From: Plumapathes pennacea
Taxonomy: Eukaryota > Cnidaria > Anthozoa > Antipatharia > Myriopathidae
DNA: 64,000 bases
Assembly (NCBI GenBank): GCA_964036295.1
Contig: OZ038462.1
Span: forward strand, 16,621,264-16,685,263
Direction of reading: 5' to 3'
Shown here: positions 1-10,685 of the stretch, one piece after another
Layout of the letters: the number at the start of each line of letters is the position of its first letter
How positions within the stretch are numbered: the first letter of the stretch is position 1
Program-made: the position numbers and the translations under genes
Notes under the pieces: generated by a model
Database searches by the model: none
Told to the model about the DNA's origin: nothing
The model's input: the letters and a program-made list of their open reading frames with translations, nothing else

Positions 1-128
1 GATGAAGGGAAAGAGAGACATACACAACACATCAAGCCACGAAGACAACACAGAACGGACACAGAATGGCAGTTTAAGTGGACGTCGAGGCAAATGGATG
101 GGCGATTGAATTTTGCAAACATCTTATT
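1..128. other. No recognised feature
   Basis: A short purine-rich stretch that leads into the R1 repeat. No coding or structural signal was seen. Confidence 0.3.
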
Positions 129-745
129 GTCCCCGAGCGAAGCGAGGGTAATAATCACGACGCTAATGCAGCAAATTCGCCTTATATGAAGACTCCAAGC
201 GTGTCGCCATCTCGAAAATTAATGTTCGTGGGTGTTTGTGTGTGTCAGGTACGACTTCTTAGGCCAGGTGCCTGAGGCAATGACGTAATAATTATCGACT
301 AGCATCTCCGCCAGTGTTTTAACTGACATTCGGAAGGAAAAAAGATTTTTTAACGAAGCAATAATTGTACGTTACTGCGTTCACGAAAATGAATTTGAAA
401 ACTGGAAAACTTGAAACAGAACGGTCTAGTAGGTCAAATACGTCTAGAGAAAAGATGACAAACATGTTTTAACCGACAGTATCATGAACGGAAGCGTGCG
501 GAAGAAACAGCTCCGCAAAGGGAACAGTGCTTGAAAGCAAACCAGGAGCTTAAGACGCCGTTTTGTGTTAAACTCAGATACTTATTCAGAAAGGACAAGC
601 AATAAAAGTTAGTCAGTAGAAATCGAACAATCACCGTGACAAATGTATTCTACCCGTATCTTGTAATTCGATTACTTCAAGAATGTATTAGAATCTGTAT
701 GCTGATCATTTTCCCTTGAAGTATTGTTTTATTGCGCTTCTGTCG
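129..745 (+). repeat. Dispersed repeat R1, copy 1 (short form)
   Basis: The head starts near CCCCGAGCGAAGCGAGGG and runs into a GT-rich tract and GGTACGAC. The same head recurs at about 18223 (+), 34048 (-) and 51893 (+). Bases 340-430 match 32662-32755 in inverted orientation, and bases 430-740 match 26990-27298 in inverted orientation, so this copy serves as the uninterrupted reference for the split copy at 27-34 kb. It has no coding capacity. It is likely a non-autonomous transposable element of unknown class. Confidence 0.75.
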
Positions 746-1240
746 CCATGGAAAATGGTAATACCATACTGTTTTTTAAATTAAAATATTTTAATATTGA
801 AATATTCTAGAGTAACGAAAGTCCCACAGGAATCCTATGTTGATCGAAACACTTGCATCCCGCATCCAAACTGTATTTGGGGTATTCCCCGCATGTTCAC
901 TGGTTCCTAGGCTCCAGTACCGAGCAAAAAAGAGCCTGAGAACAATTCTCACCATGAAATCGTCTTTTCCTGGCAATCCGGCTGTGGCCTTCTCTTTTCA
1001 GCAGCCAGAAATAGTTCTGATTGCTTTTAATCCGTTTAACCTAATTTCGTTGGCCTACAGTCACACACGTAAATTTTCAGAACACGGCTTCTTGACCAGA
1101 AAATGAAGAAGGATTTATGCTTTGTCTTGTGTGTTTTTTTATGGCGTACCATCTCCGCCAAAAATCAAAGTTGTGAATCAACATTCAATGTTAGCAAACA
1201 ACATCCGACTTTGTGTTGTCAACATTGATACTCACGTAAA
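746..1240. other. No recognised gene
   Basis: An AT-rich stretch with only short ORFs on both strands that overlap each other. No splice-flanked exon or known protein motif was seen. Confidence 0.3.
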
Positions 1241-1375
1241 TCAACTTCCAACTTTAGGACACAGTGTTCGACAATATGAATCAACTTCCAACTTTAGGAC
1301 ACAATGTCCAACAATATGAATCAACTTCCAACTTTAGAACACAATGTTGGACAACATGAATCAAAGTTCCAACTT
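1241..1375. repeat. 40-bp tandem repeat, about three units
   Basis: Units start at 1241, 1281 and 1321, each with TCAACTTCCAACTTTAG followed by RACACARTGT. Flanking bases 1160-1240 and 1361-1400 hold degenerate versions of the words 'caactt' and 'acaatgttgg'. It is a small minisatellite. A six-frame ORF passes through it only because the repeat lacks stops in one frame. Confidence 0.8.
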
Positions 1376-3276
1376 GAAAGCTCGACTTTAGTAAGGATTG
1401 TTACACTCTGACACTGACGCAATGTTGGACTTTGTCACCTAAAGTTCGTGTTTGTAAAGCCAACTTGGTGTTTGCGATCGAGTCCTCCACCAATAATTAT
1501 GGGATATTGACATGACATCAAGTTGACAATGCCTCACTCTCATGCGAAAAAGATGGCGGACTTAGCGAGTGCTATTCAAATGGTGAATGACTTGGTAACA
1601 AGATCAGATGGACTGACGGACGGATCTGACGTTGGGGCCATAGTTTTGAGGCTCGATTTTTTGCATTGAATGCTGGTGAGCCTCGACATTGATCCGGAGA
1701 TTGTGGATACTATAATGCTAGTATCTATCACTCTTCACTCGAGTGGCTATACTTGGAGTGGGAAAGCGAACAGTGGAAAGAAGGATGGCTGTATTTGGTC
1801 TTAGTGTGACTGGTAAGGGACCGATTGTATATGTCGTAGGAATGCTGTATTTTAGGGGGGAGGGGGGTTAAATTTTACGCTGTTTTTAAAAACCTATAAG
1901 GGGAAGGGGGTGGAACTTCTATTTAGCCAGCCAATTTATGCATCAGTTGATTGATTGATAACATTTTTTACATTAGGTATTAAGACAGAATCCGCGTAAG
2001 ATTCGAGCAAGGGCTGGAAACAATAGTCCATAATGCTCTGCGGTTTTTTCAGCATATGGACAAGAATCCAACTGCTCACACAAGTTTGGCATAATGCCGG
2101 AGCTGTGAGTGATTTTCGAGCAGGAAATGGCTACTGATTGCTTTGTGCCGGCATGATAAGTTACTTCATCTGACTGTGTTCGTTTTACGTCGGGTCTTTG
2201 TTGGGTTTGAACGACTAACTTGCAGCTTTTAAGAATGGAAGAGGTGATGATCCAATTCGTGGAGTTTTCACCCGCAACTGCTGTTCCCTCCTCTTGTCAT
2301 AAGATGAGAGCTTATGTCTGGATGTCTCATTTTTGTTGTTAAAACATATCTATGTACCTTATTCCTCACTCTGCGGTGCTTTGTCTGTATCTTTTGCAGT
2401 TGCTCGAGCAACTCAGTGGTTGCTTTTTCCGGAGCATGTCCAAGAGAGGATTGAGAGGTACAGCATTGTTTTGTTGTTTTTGTAAAGGAATCTTATATCA
2501 CTGTTGTCTCCATTGTTTCTTTTCGGAATGTTAATAGGTTTACTTAAATGCACGCTAAAAATTTCATTGACTGGTTGAAATGTGTAACTACACGAAGTGG
2601 TCGAAGATTAGCAGTACATTTGCATTGTTGATTTGAGGAGAAATTTGATACCGTAAGTGTTTACGGTCTCGTTCGCTGTCTTTGTGAAAGAGTGCCAACC
2701 AAATTCTACGATGGTTTTACGTATCGCTGTACAAAGTTTTGCTTCGTAGCGGAGTCATATGAATTTTTAAAGCACCAAACAAGTAATAGACCTACAAAGA
2801 TGACTGTCTTTGTGCTCGCGCTCGGCAATGACAAATACTGGTGTAGTCCGTGTTGACACAATAACTTCAAGCTGTAAACACTGATTTGCTTATATTTTAT
2901 GTCTTTGCTTTCTGCATAGGTGTTTTTATAAGCTTGAAATTAAATTATTCATTTATGTTTGTTCAAAAGATTTATATTCAGTTTTGTCTTTGCTTGGTCA
3001 TTATTCATGCGACATTCTCCGGTCTAGTTGGTCGAGTCTCTGTGTATTTACCACTAGCTTTTGCCTTGCTATGTGGAGTGCCGAACTAATTCTTTGTGTC
3101 CTGAGTCACTGCTAATAGAACGAAATGCAGTTGCCTTTCCAGACTAGCAAACAGAGTATCAAAAGGAATTAGAGCAAAAAATAGAACGAATGGCCGAACT
3201 CTATCCAGCCGAATGTGTATATTTCATTCAAGTTTTGAGCCACCAATTTCACTAGGTACGACATCGAATAGTTAGG
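1376..3276. other. No recognised feature
   Basis: About 1.9 kb of unique-looking AT-rich sequence with a G-rich run near 1855-1865. Only ORFs under 70 codons occur, and none resembles a known family. I see no repeat shared with the rest of the window. Confidence 0.3.
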
Positions 3277-3382
3277 GAATAATACATGGGCGCGCGGAGG
3301 TATGAAATTTATCTTCTCGTGTAGATATCGAGATAAACACGAGAAGATAAATTTTATATCTCCAAGCGTCCGTGTATTATTC
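3277..3382. repeat. Foldback palindrome 1 (arms about 47 bp)
   Basis: The arm starting at GAATAATACATGGGCGCG pairs, with a few mismatches, with the arm ending at CCGTGTATTATTC. The innermost stem pairs ATTTATCTTCTCGTGT with ACACGAGAAGATAAAT around a short loop. It lies only 3 bp from the next palindrome. This is a MITE-like foldback with no coding capacity. Confidence 0.8.
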
Positions 3383-3385
3383 TAT

Positions 3386-3564
3386 TTATTACATAAACTG
3401 TGGTGTGATACAGAGATTTCCGCCACTAAGAAATGCAAAAACATGCAAGATCACTGCTTGGCTGATATTAACACACGTAAAAATATCGTAATTTTACGTG
3501 TGTTCAGATACGACATTTCTCAGTGGCGGAAATCTCTATATCACACCAGAGTTTATGTAATAAA
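3386..3564. repeat. Foldback palindrome 2 (arms about 60 bp, nested inner stem)
   Basis: The left arm TTATTACATAAACT-GTGGTGTGAT, continuing into AGAGATTTCCGCCACT, pairs with the right arm AGTGGCGGAAATCTCT through to AGTTTATGTAATAAA. A second inner stem pairs ACACACGTAAAA with TTTTACGTGTGT. The arms are nearly perfect complements, which suggests a recent or maintained structure. Confidence 0.82.
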
Positions 3565-3834
3565 GCTGATTATTTCTGTTTCTATTGTAACTTGCGGTCT
3601 GTCTAATTCTTTGAGTCATTAATTTCTGTTGTGTTGACATCTTGAACTGAAATATTTTCATCACCAATTTGCAATTTAGTTCGTGATTCTGCCATATTTA
3701 CTGTTCGAATGATCTAATCACATGTATCTCTTCACCCATACTGACTTTGCTAAAAAATAGGACAACAGCTTCAGAACTTGAGAAGAAAGGGAAAATGTTT
3801 GAGTGCTCATGTGTCTTAATAATAATAATTATTC
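3565..3834. other. No recognised feature
   Basis: Short spacer between the foldbacks and the minus-strand ORF remnant. It includes an AATAATAATTATT stretch just downstream of that ORF's 3' end. Confidence 0.3.
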
Positions 3835-6373
3835 TTAACTATTGCTGATGCCTTGGGTAGTTAACTTTGAATTAAATCGCGTCCAGAAGGACAGAATTTG
3901 TCTTGTGCTTAGAATGTTTTCTGTGCCAATGTCCTTGTGAGTTTTCATTTTCTCCTGACATGCTTCTGGAGTGTACCGTGCTGCTTTTTTGTTCATGCCA
4001 GACTCAAAACACTGGATTATTACTTCTTTCTGAGCAGGAGTAAATGTTGTTCGCTTTCGTTTCACTCCCACTGACTTTCTTGCACTCCCTCTCAGCTGGT
4101 TGTCCCACGTTTCTTGTGATGCAAATATGTCCTGATTAACTGGCGAATCAGTAGCATTGGTACCAGACACTTGCTCCAAGGATTCTTTAAGTGGTGCACA
4201 CTTTTCTAGAGCTGTTGCAATGTAGTTTGTATCTGTCACTTTTGTTCCTTTGCATGCTTTGCTTCCTCTGTGATTTAACATATTTCCCTTCCGCAGAAAG
4301 GTGCACCCACAGTCACTGCAGGTTGGCAGATGGAAATTCTGGGGAGGAACACCTGATGCTGAGTTTACAGTATCATCAACTGTTGACGTGCAGGTGGGAT
4401 GTTTGGTCTTTGTTTAATCTTTGTTGAGTGGTGTGAATGTTTGAGCTCCAGTAATATCAAATCCAGATGAAACACCAGTGGATAAGTGCCTTTGAGTCAG
4501 TTTTTGCAAGTATTCATTTGAAAGCAATACTCCTTTCCCTATTGCTGTATTCTCCCTTACAGTGATGGATATGCACTGTGCATTCTCGTAATTGTATGTA
4601 AAGTCAACATAGTTTGAAATTCCTTTAAGGGTCTTTACAGACTCTGGCACCTTATTGCGGTCAATATGGATGGGGTAAACATGTGTGCCACGTAGCCGCC
4701 CTTCTGTGCCTTTAGTAATGTCTTCCCCACAAGTGACATCATGACGCTCTTTGATGTATCGCCGCAGGGCAAACTTTAGAATTCCATAGTGACTGTCAAG
4801 TTGAGTCTTTCCTTTCTGGGCTTCAAAGTTTGAGAAATGTTTGAGCTCTATGCCAGTGAAAGCAGTAAGCTCCCTGAACCACTAGATCAATGATGTGTTC
4901 TTGTAGTGTGGGCCATTGTCTGACCAGAGGGATAAGGACGTGATGTGTGGAAGTAGGCTCTTGAAGTTGCGAACACTCTCCTCCAGACAACTGGATGAAA
5001 AAAAACAGTTCTGTGTATCATCATCTTCACTGAAGGCATCATGAAATTCAACTGAAATGTCATCAGACTCATCTGATTTAAAAATGAACATTGTTCCATG
5101 TAGTGATACGCCTTTTTTACCACACCATTCACTTTGGCACTCATACTGTTTTTGAAAGAGAAGTCTCATCATGTAGTCACACACTGCAACTGAGTCACCC
5201 ACTTTCAAGTCTTTGATTTCACCAAGGAAAGCTTCACGCTGGTGCTTACCTCTCACTAAATGAGAAATGTATTTGGACATGTTTTGGACAATAGAGGTCA
5301 GAATTTCACTAAATTTCTTCCTTTCATTGTCTTGGCATTCGAGATTGTTAATTATGTCCTTTGTTTCCTCAACCAATAGCCACCTTTTATTGCAGTCTGG
5401 GCATACATGACCATGGCTTTCCATGCAGTCAGCACTTCCTTCATTTCCACTGCTTAAGTACCACTGCATGCAATGGCTTGCATACACATCATGTCCTTTC
5501 AAATTGTTTGTAAAGTCAGATAGTAAGTATCCTCTGAAGCTCTTTAGTCTGATTTGCAAGTTTATAATCTGTTCATTTATGCATGTATGATTGAGAACCC
5601 AGAGTTTCTGAATATCCTCAAGCAAATCTCCAAACTTCTTAAAATTATTTGCACCAGCCTCTGAACATATGTTACACAGACCAAACATTTCAGGCATTTC
5701 TTTGTAGTTTCCTGCTTTGAGACCAATGTAAAATTTAGTTCGTCCAATTGGAACTCTACCTCTGGTGGTTGCTTCCTGTTTGTACTGTTGGTACAGTTTT
5801 TCCCTGTTTTTCATTAGCCAGAATACTGGTTGAGATACTCCACCCAGCATGTCACTCAACCAGGAGCCTTGTTTTCCTTCACAGGATGCCATACGATGTG
5901 AAGATCTTTCAACAGCATCTGGACTATGAATGAAGTCTACCAGGAAAGCAACATCGTCTAGAGTTGTGCGGTAGCGCCGTGTCTTGATGCATGGTGGAGT
6001 GCTTGCACCACATCCGTTTTTCTGGGCATGCTTTCTTGCTTTAGTTATTTAATATTTTGTGCACGACTTTGTATTTCCTTGGGAGTCAGTGTGTTTGAAG
6101 ATTTCCATGAGCCGATCATTAGACAAGTATGTTGCCACCGTGCTGAGGATCCTTACTCTCTCATCCCCCTTTGTGGCAGCTCTGTACGATTTAGCCAATT
6201 CCTCACACAATTTTACAAAGTCAGTGTCATTGCTTGTAGGCTGTATTGGTAAACAGGTCATAGGTTCAGGATGGACTTCATTTTTAGTAATATTATTTAT
6301 ACACAGATTAGGGTTGTCACAAATTGGAGAGAAGGGAATTTTGATCTTGGTCAGGGGAGCATGTTACATATTT
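3835..6373 (-). pseudogene. DDE-like transposon-derived ORF with three in-frame stops
   Basis: A single minus-strand frame is open from about 6370 to 3835, broken only by TAA at 6049-6051, TAG at 4882-4884 and TAA at 4414-4416. No frameshift is needed to join the pieces. Near the middle is LSLWSDNGPHYKNTSLI, resembling the 'SDNG' motif around a catalytic Asp of DDE-type enzymes. Downstream is HFSNFEAQKGKTQLDSH, a possible site for the acidic third residue. A Cys-rich patch (HVCPDCNKRW) sits N-terminal to these. A C2HC zinc-finger-like segment (CSDCGCTFLRKGNMLNH) and a basic patch (KSVGVKRKRTTFTP) lie near the C-terminus. I recognise the architecture as one common in cnidarian genomes but cannot name the family. 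No terminal repeats were found. The frame could also be a host gene derived from a transposase. Confidence 0.6.
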
Positions 6374-6860
6374 AAATTATTCTGATAAAAAATTACAGAA
6401 AAACCCTTGGTGAAGCCTACATGTAAGTTGCACTTTTAGAACATGTATCAGTGCGAGGGAAAGAAATTGAGCTATCGTGAAGCGAATCCACAGCATAAAA
6501 AAAAATGTTAGCAAAACTTGGACAGCACTTGTGTAACATGCACGTTGACTCGATGCCAAAGAAGAGACGAAAAATGAAAGATTGCGGTAATGAAGCAAAA
6601 ACGGAAAAAAGATGAATGGCGTGGAATAAGTGCAAACAGGCGGATTTAACAGGGAAATGAAAAAAAAAGAATTGACGTATAAATAATTTTGGAAAAAAAA
6701 ACTGGTGTGGAGACTCTAACCCCAGCTTTCCTGTTTTGCCACCCAATAATCTGATCGTATGTAAATTCTGCTATGGCAGAAGACTAAAAAGCCAAAGGAA
6801 GAAGGAATAACGAAACGAAAGGCAAAATGGAAAAGGATGGAGCGAAAGCTCCGGAGGAAG
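6374..6860. other. A-rich spacer, no recognised feature
   Basis: Contains several A-runs (near 6499, 6661 and 6694). The minus-strand ORFs here are low-complexity and Phe/Ser-rich, as expected of reversed poly-A sequence. Confidence 0.3.
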
Positions 6861-8286
6861 ATTGGCCATGATATTCGACTTTGAGTTTGCCGCTCAAAGT
6901 GACTTGTAGATTTTGGGGGTTGTAGATTTTGGTGACTTTTCCGAGGATTCCCCACTTGGTTCTTGTGGCGTTTTCCACTGGAAATGTAACACTCAGCTCA
7001 TCCGTGCCTTTGTCCCAGGGGAGCCCAAATAGTTTACCCTTTCCCTGCACGGGCGCTCCCAGTTGCTGTTTGGCGTATGATTGTTCTTCACTTGGGTAAC
7101 CACTTGGAGGCTGCAGTTCCTCGAAGTTCGAATGCCATTTGTGGAGCTTGAAGGTCGCATCTGCAAACACTTCAATGGCATTTTCCTGCAATTCCTTCAC
7201 TTTGGGTACAGTTGTTGCTCCCATGATGAGATCATCCATGTACAAACTGTGTTCTATTTCTCGGACAGCTTCCAGGTACGTTGCTCTCCAACTCTCCAGG
7301 TGTTGCTGGATGACCCCTCCCAGTAGGAAGGGAGAAGGGACCAAGCCAAACAGCGCCCGAGTGAATCACAAAGTCTCTAGCTGGGAGTGTTGGTTGGGTC
7401 TCCAGTGAAACCTTAACGCATGTCTTTCACAGGCTTTGATTCTGACCTGCAGAAAGGCTTTCTGCAAGTCGCCGGCAATCAGCACTGGGTGGTAGCGACT
7501 TCTTATGAGCACGTTCCAGAATTGATTTTGCAGCGGCAGTCCTGGGTGCAAACAGTCATCAAGAGAAGGCGCATCGATGTGAGCCCTCGCAGATGCGTCA
7601 TACACCATGCACAGTTTCATGCTCTCTGCCTCCCGTACCACTGCCATATGTGGGATGTAGAACTCCGGTCCTTCCGGTGGCCCAGTGACGTGTTCCACTA
7701 TCCCTTCCTCGAGCTGGTCTCTGATAACCTGGTCGTAATGCTCGACCAGATTATACAGTCGATAGACTTCCATCTGGTCTCCCTCTGGTGTGTCTGCTAG
7801 GCCCAAAACTTCAAGCCTGCACAGCTCCTCGTAATCGGCATGAGAGGTTTGGGCAAACAGCAGGTTGTTGGCATCCACCCCCTTGCCAGGTGGCAGGAGA
7901 GTCCAGCCAAACTTTGTTTGCACTGCCACAGGCTCTCCCAGTCGCCTTATGCATGGCCCACTTCCAGTCTTGATCCTGGCGAATTCACTTGCGTTGAGTA
8001 TCAGATGAACTGGGAGTTCTGCCTTGTCCTCCTTGTCAAGCATCTGGACTCCTTTGAGGTGTGGGTACAATTCCAGCAGTTGTTGGTAACTTGGATTTGC
8101 CAACATTAGAAGTTCTCCTTTGTCCTCTCTGGTCACGTCCACACTTCTTCCAGTGCCTTGACGTTGATGAGTAGTCGTTGAGTAGATTTCCACTTGCCGT
8201 GTAGTGACTCCTAACATTATCTCGATCCTGCGTATCTCGGGAGCTGGACTGCTTGGGAAGTTTGTCCAGAAGTGCGGAGGAGGCAT
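6861..8286 (-). pseudogene. BEL/Pao reverse transcriptase fragment
   Basis: The ORF at 7366-8286 includes KFGWTLLPPGKG, YIPHMAVVRE and the RT motif A region AGDLQKAFLQVRI. After a frame break near 7350-7370 the ORF at 6784-7344 gives SLYMDDLIMGA, whose Asp pair is the RT catalytic centre, and then KWGILGKVTKIYNP, which leads into the connection region. Similarity fades beyond VTLSGKL near 6880. Plus-strand ORFs of similar length here are shadows. Confidence 0.82.
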
Positions 8287-9642
8287 AGGAACTACCGGCC
8301 CCTGTGCCGAGTAGGGCCCGGCATTTCACGCCCTCCACTTCCACCACGACCACTGGATACACAACCGCGCCCTTTCCCACTTCTCTGGTTGTCATTAGGT
8401 GTGCTGTGGAGGTGCAAATTGAAGTGTGATGTCGTGATCCACACTTCAGGCATCTCTTCTTGCTCTTGCAGTCAGCTGCACAGTGTTTTGCCCCGGTGAA
8501 ATTAAAGCAAAGCTTGTTTTGGGCCAACATTCTTTTCCTCTCATCAACTGTGGTTATACGAGTGCAATCAGTTGAAGCGTATCCCTCGTCACAGTAGGCG
8601 CACTCACATTTCCGGCTTTCATTGTCGACCACATTGAACAACCAGGTTCGCCCTTCGTGGCGTTTTTGAGGAGTTGGCTTTTCCGGGTTGTCATACGTCT
8701 TGATAGGGTTTATGTCCTTCCAACGTTTTATAGCACTTAACAGTTTATGAAAATCCCAGCTCTGCCACCCATCCTGTCCGCGGACAAGTTTGGACTTGAT
8801 TCCTTTCAGTTTGTTGAGGACCAATCTCACGTTACCAGTGACTTGATTAAGTTTCCCCAGCATCTCAAGACTCTGAACGTTGTACGATAGTTTTTTGTAA
8901 AACTCTTGTACTTTTCTTGGGTTGGATCCTGTGATGACTGGAAGATTGGCTATGCTTTGTCTGTAAGCATTGACTATTTCCTCAGTCTGGCCGTATTCCG
9001 CCTCCAGGATACTTTCGTAACCCTCTTTAGTGAATGATAGGCCTACGATTTTTAGTCAAACGTTCGGCTTGAGCAGTTCCTTCAAATAGGCAAATTTGGT
9101 AACTGCAGCCAAGCCCGACCTGTCGATTTCCAACCTGAATTTCCCCCAAAAGGATAGCCATGCTTCGTACCTCCCGTTGAATCGTGTTATTGTGAGCTTC
9201 AGTAATTTCGTGGCTGCTCCCTGATTTGCGGTGTTGTAAGGGACTCCATCAGGTAACGCTGCCTCCAAATCCTTTTGGTACTGGAGTTTCTGCTCTAGTA
9301 GCTCGCACTCGAATTGGAGTTGACGATGTCGATCTTCTTCGCGAGCCAGTTGCAATTCATGCTGGTTCTTTTCGAGCAGCTTGCCTGCTCCTTCCTGGCT
9401 TGGGTTTTTTCTGCTGCTTGCTCTGCGTCCTCTATTTGTTTGACATGCTGGCGAATGATGCGAACCTTCGTCAGCATTGGCAATCAGCCTCTATGTCATT
9501 TCCCCACTCTTGGACTTGCTCGTCCGTCTCCCTGTTGATAAACTTCAGTTCTTCAATCTCATCTTTGGTACTGTTCACGGCTCTAATCTTGGTCAGGATT
9601 AGACGTCCCTTGTCTCTGAGGCTTCGTGGTTATGTTTGCTGA
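8036..9642 (-). pseudogene. BEL/Pao gag-protease fragment
   Basis: The N-terminal part (about 9483-9240) is charged and coiled-coil-like. The stretch around ITRFNGRYEAWLSFWGKF is the gag signature of this group. At 9056-9058 there is an in-frame TGA, after which the same frame continues with an FTKEGYESILEAEYGQ segment. Zinc-binding residues follow (CECAYCDEGYASTDC, then CAADCKSKKRCLKCGSRHH). The protease active site reads ALLGTGAGSSY where LLDTGA would be expected, so the catalytic Asp is replaced by Gly. The frame shifts near 8250 into the downstream RT-containing ORF. Confidence 0.8.
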
Positions 9643-9645
9643 TTA

Positions 9646-10607
9646 TCTCCTCGGTTTTGTTCAGAGTGAAGTACCATCGGCCAGAATTGTGCGACACATC
9701 CGGGACTTTTTTTGGACGCCGGCAAATTTGAAAACAAATTAGGCAAACTGCGCGTGTAACAATAAGAAAATGGCAGAGAAACGCCGAAGTGGACTTTTAG
9801 TTTGCTCATTTACGGACCACCCGTATTTTGTAGCAATTGTGCAGCACATGACTTTTTTACTAGAGAGATCAATAAATAATTCTTTGGCACTCTTGATCTC
9901 CCTGCGTTCCTCTAAGACCTCTGGAATTGGTATTGAATTCTGGCCATTTCACCTTACAGCTTGTATGAAAAACCTCTTGATGCATTTTGAGAGGGAATAT
10001 CTCTTTAACGCATTGCTCGATTTTCAACGCAGCATATGGAAATGTTACTGTGACATCTCAAGACGATTCTTGTAAATTTTTGTTGGATTATGGTGCTTAG
10101 AAATACTCTGAAGAGCCAAATGTATGAAATGTATCTGGATCGCTCAGGGCTTCCACCCCTTTGGAACCTCTCATGAGAATATGTTCAACTGATTTCAAAT
10201 TATGCGCGGTATATTAATTGCTCTTAGCTCAATTAGCCATTTAAATTGAGGTGCCTGCCTAACAAAAAACACGGTGAATCAGAAACACTCAAATAAAACT
10301 ACGTGGAAGCCACATGTGTCTTGCACACGTAAAGTGAGCAGCTCCGTGGCAAAACTTTTCCAGATACTAAGCACACGGACCAGAGTGCCGATGATAACGT
10401 ACTATTTTACAATAAAATACTTATAATCTGCCTTGATCGACCACCTCGATTATTTGAGATGTTGAAAGTATTTGGATGCATAACCATGACAACTCATTAT
10501 TGAAGTGCCATATGAGGTAATCATGTATGTTGAGTCTAATTTCCATATCACTCCTTGTCCGTGTCAGCTTTGTAAAATCATGTCATCTGCAAGAAACGCA
10601 ATCTGTA
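9646..10607. other. No recognised feature
   Basis: About 960 bp with one plus-strand ORF (9770-10075, 101 codons) that resembles nothing I know and lacks splice or start context. No repeat shared with other parts of the window was noticed. Confidence 0.3.
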
Positions 10608-10685
10608 GATTGGGAGCTCTCTTCAGAGCTCATAGAATCCCCGGTTTGAAGATCGGGAGCTCTCTTCAGAGCTCGTAGAATGCCT
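10608..10685. repeat. 43-bp direct duplication, each unit holding a GAGCTC hairpin
   Basis: GGGAGCTCTCTTCAGAGCTC occurs at about 10612 and again 43 bp later, each followed by RTAGAATSCC. Within each copy GAGCTCT and AGAGCTC form a 7-bp stem around CTTC. The second copy runs into exon A of the gene remnant downstream, so the duplication may have copied the 5' edge of that exon. Confidence 0.75.

Larger units (their letters stand above)
6861..9645 (-). mobile_element. BEL/Pao LTR retrotransposon, truncated and decayed
   Basis: In order on the minus strand are a gag region with a coiled N-terminus, zinc knuckles, an aspartic protease active site, and a reverse transcriptase with YMDD. This order and the sequence type (DUF1759-like gag, DUF1758-like protease) are characteristic of BEL/Pao. 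RNase H and integrase are absent: similarity stops near 6865, just after the RT palm. No LTRs were found on either side. Several frame breaks show that it is dead. Confidence 0.85.

Noticed and set aside
7420..7800. Plus-strand 126-codon ORF and neighbours
   Set aside because: Antisense to the BEL/Pao reverse transcriptase, which carries the recognisable motifs.
9770..10075. 101-codon plus-strand ORF starting MAEKRR
   Set aside because: No recognisable motif, no splice or promoter context, and of a length expected by chance in a window this size.
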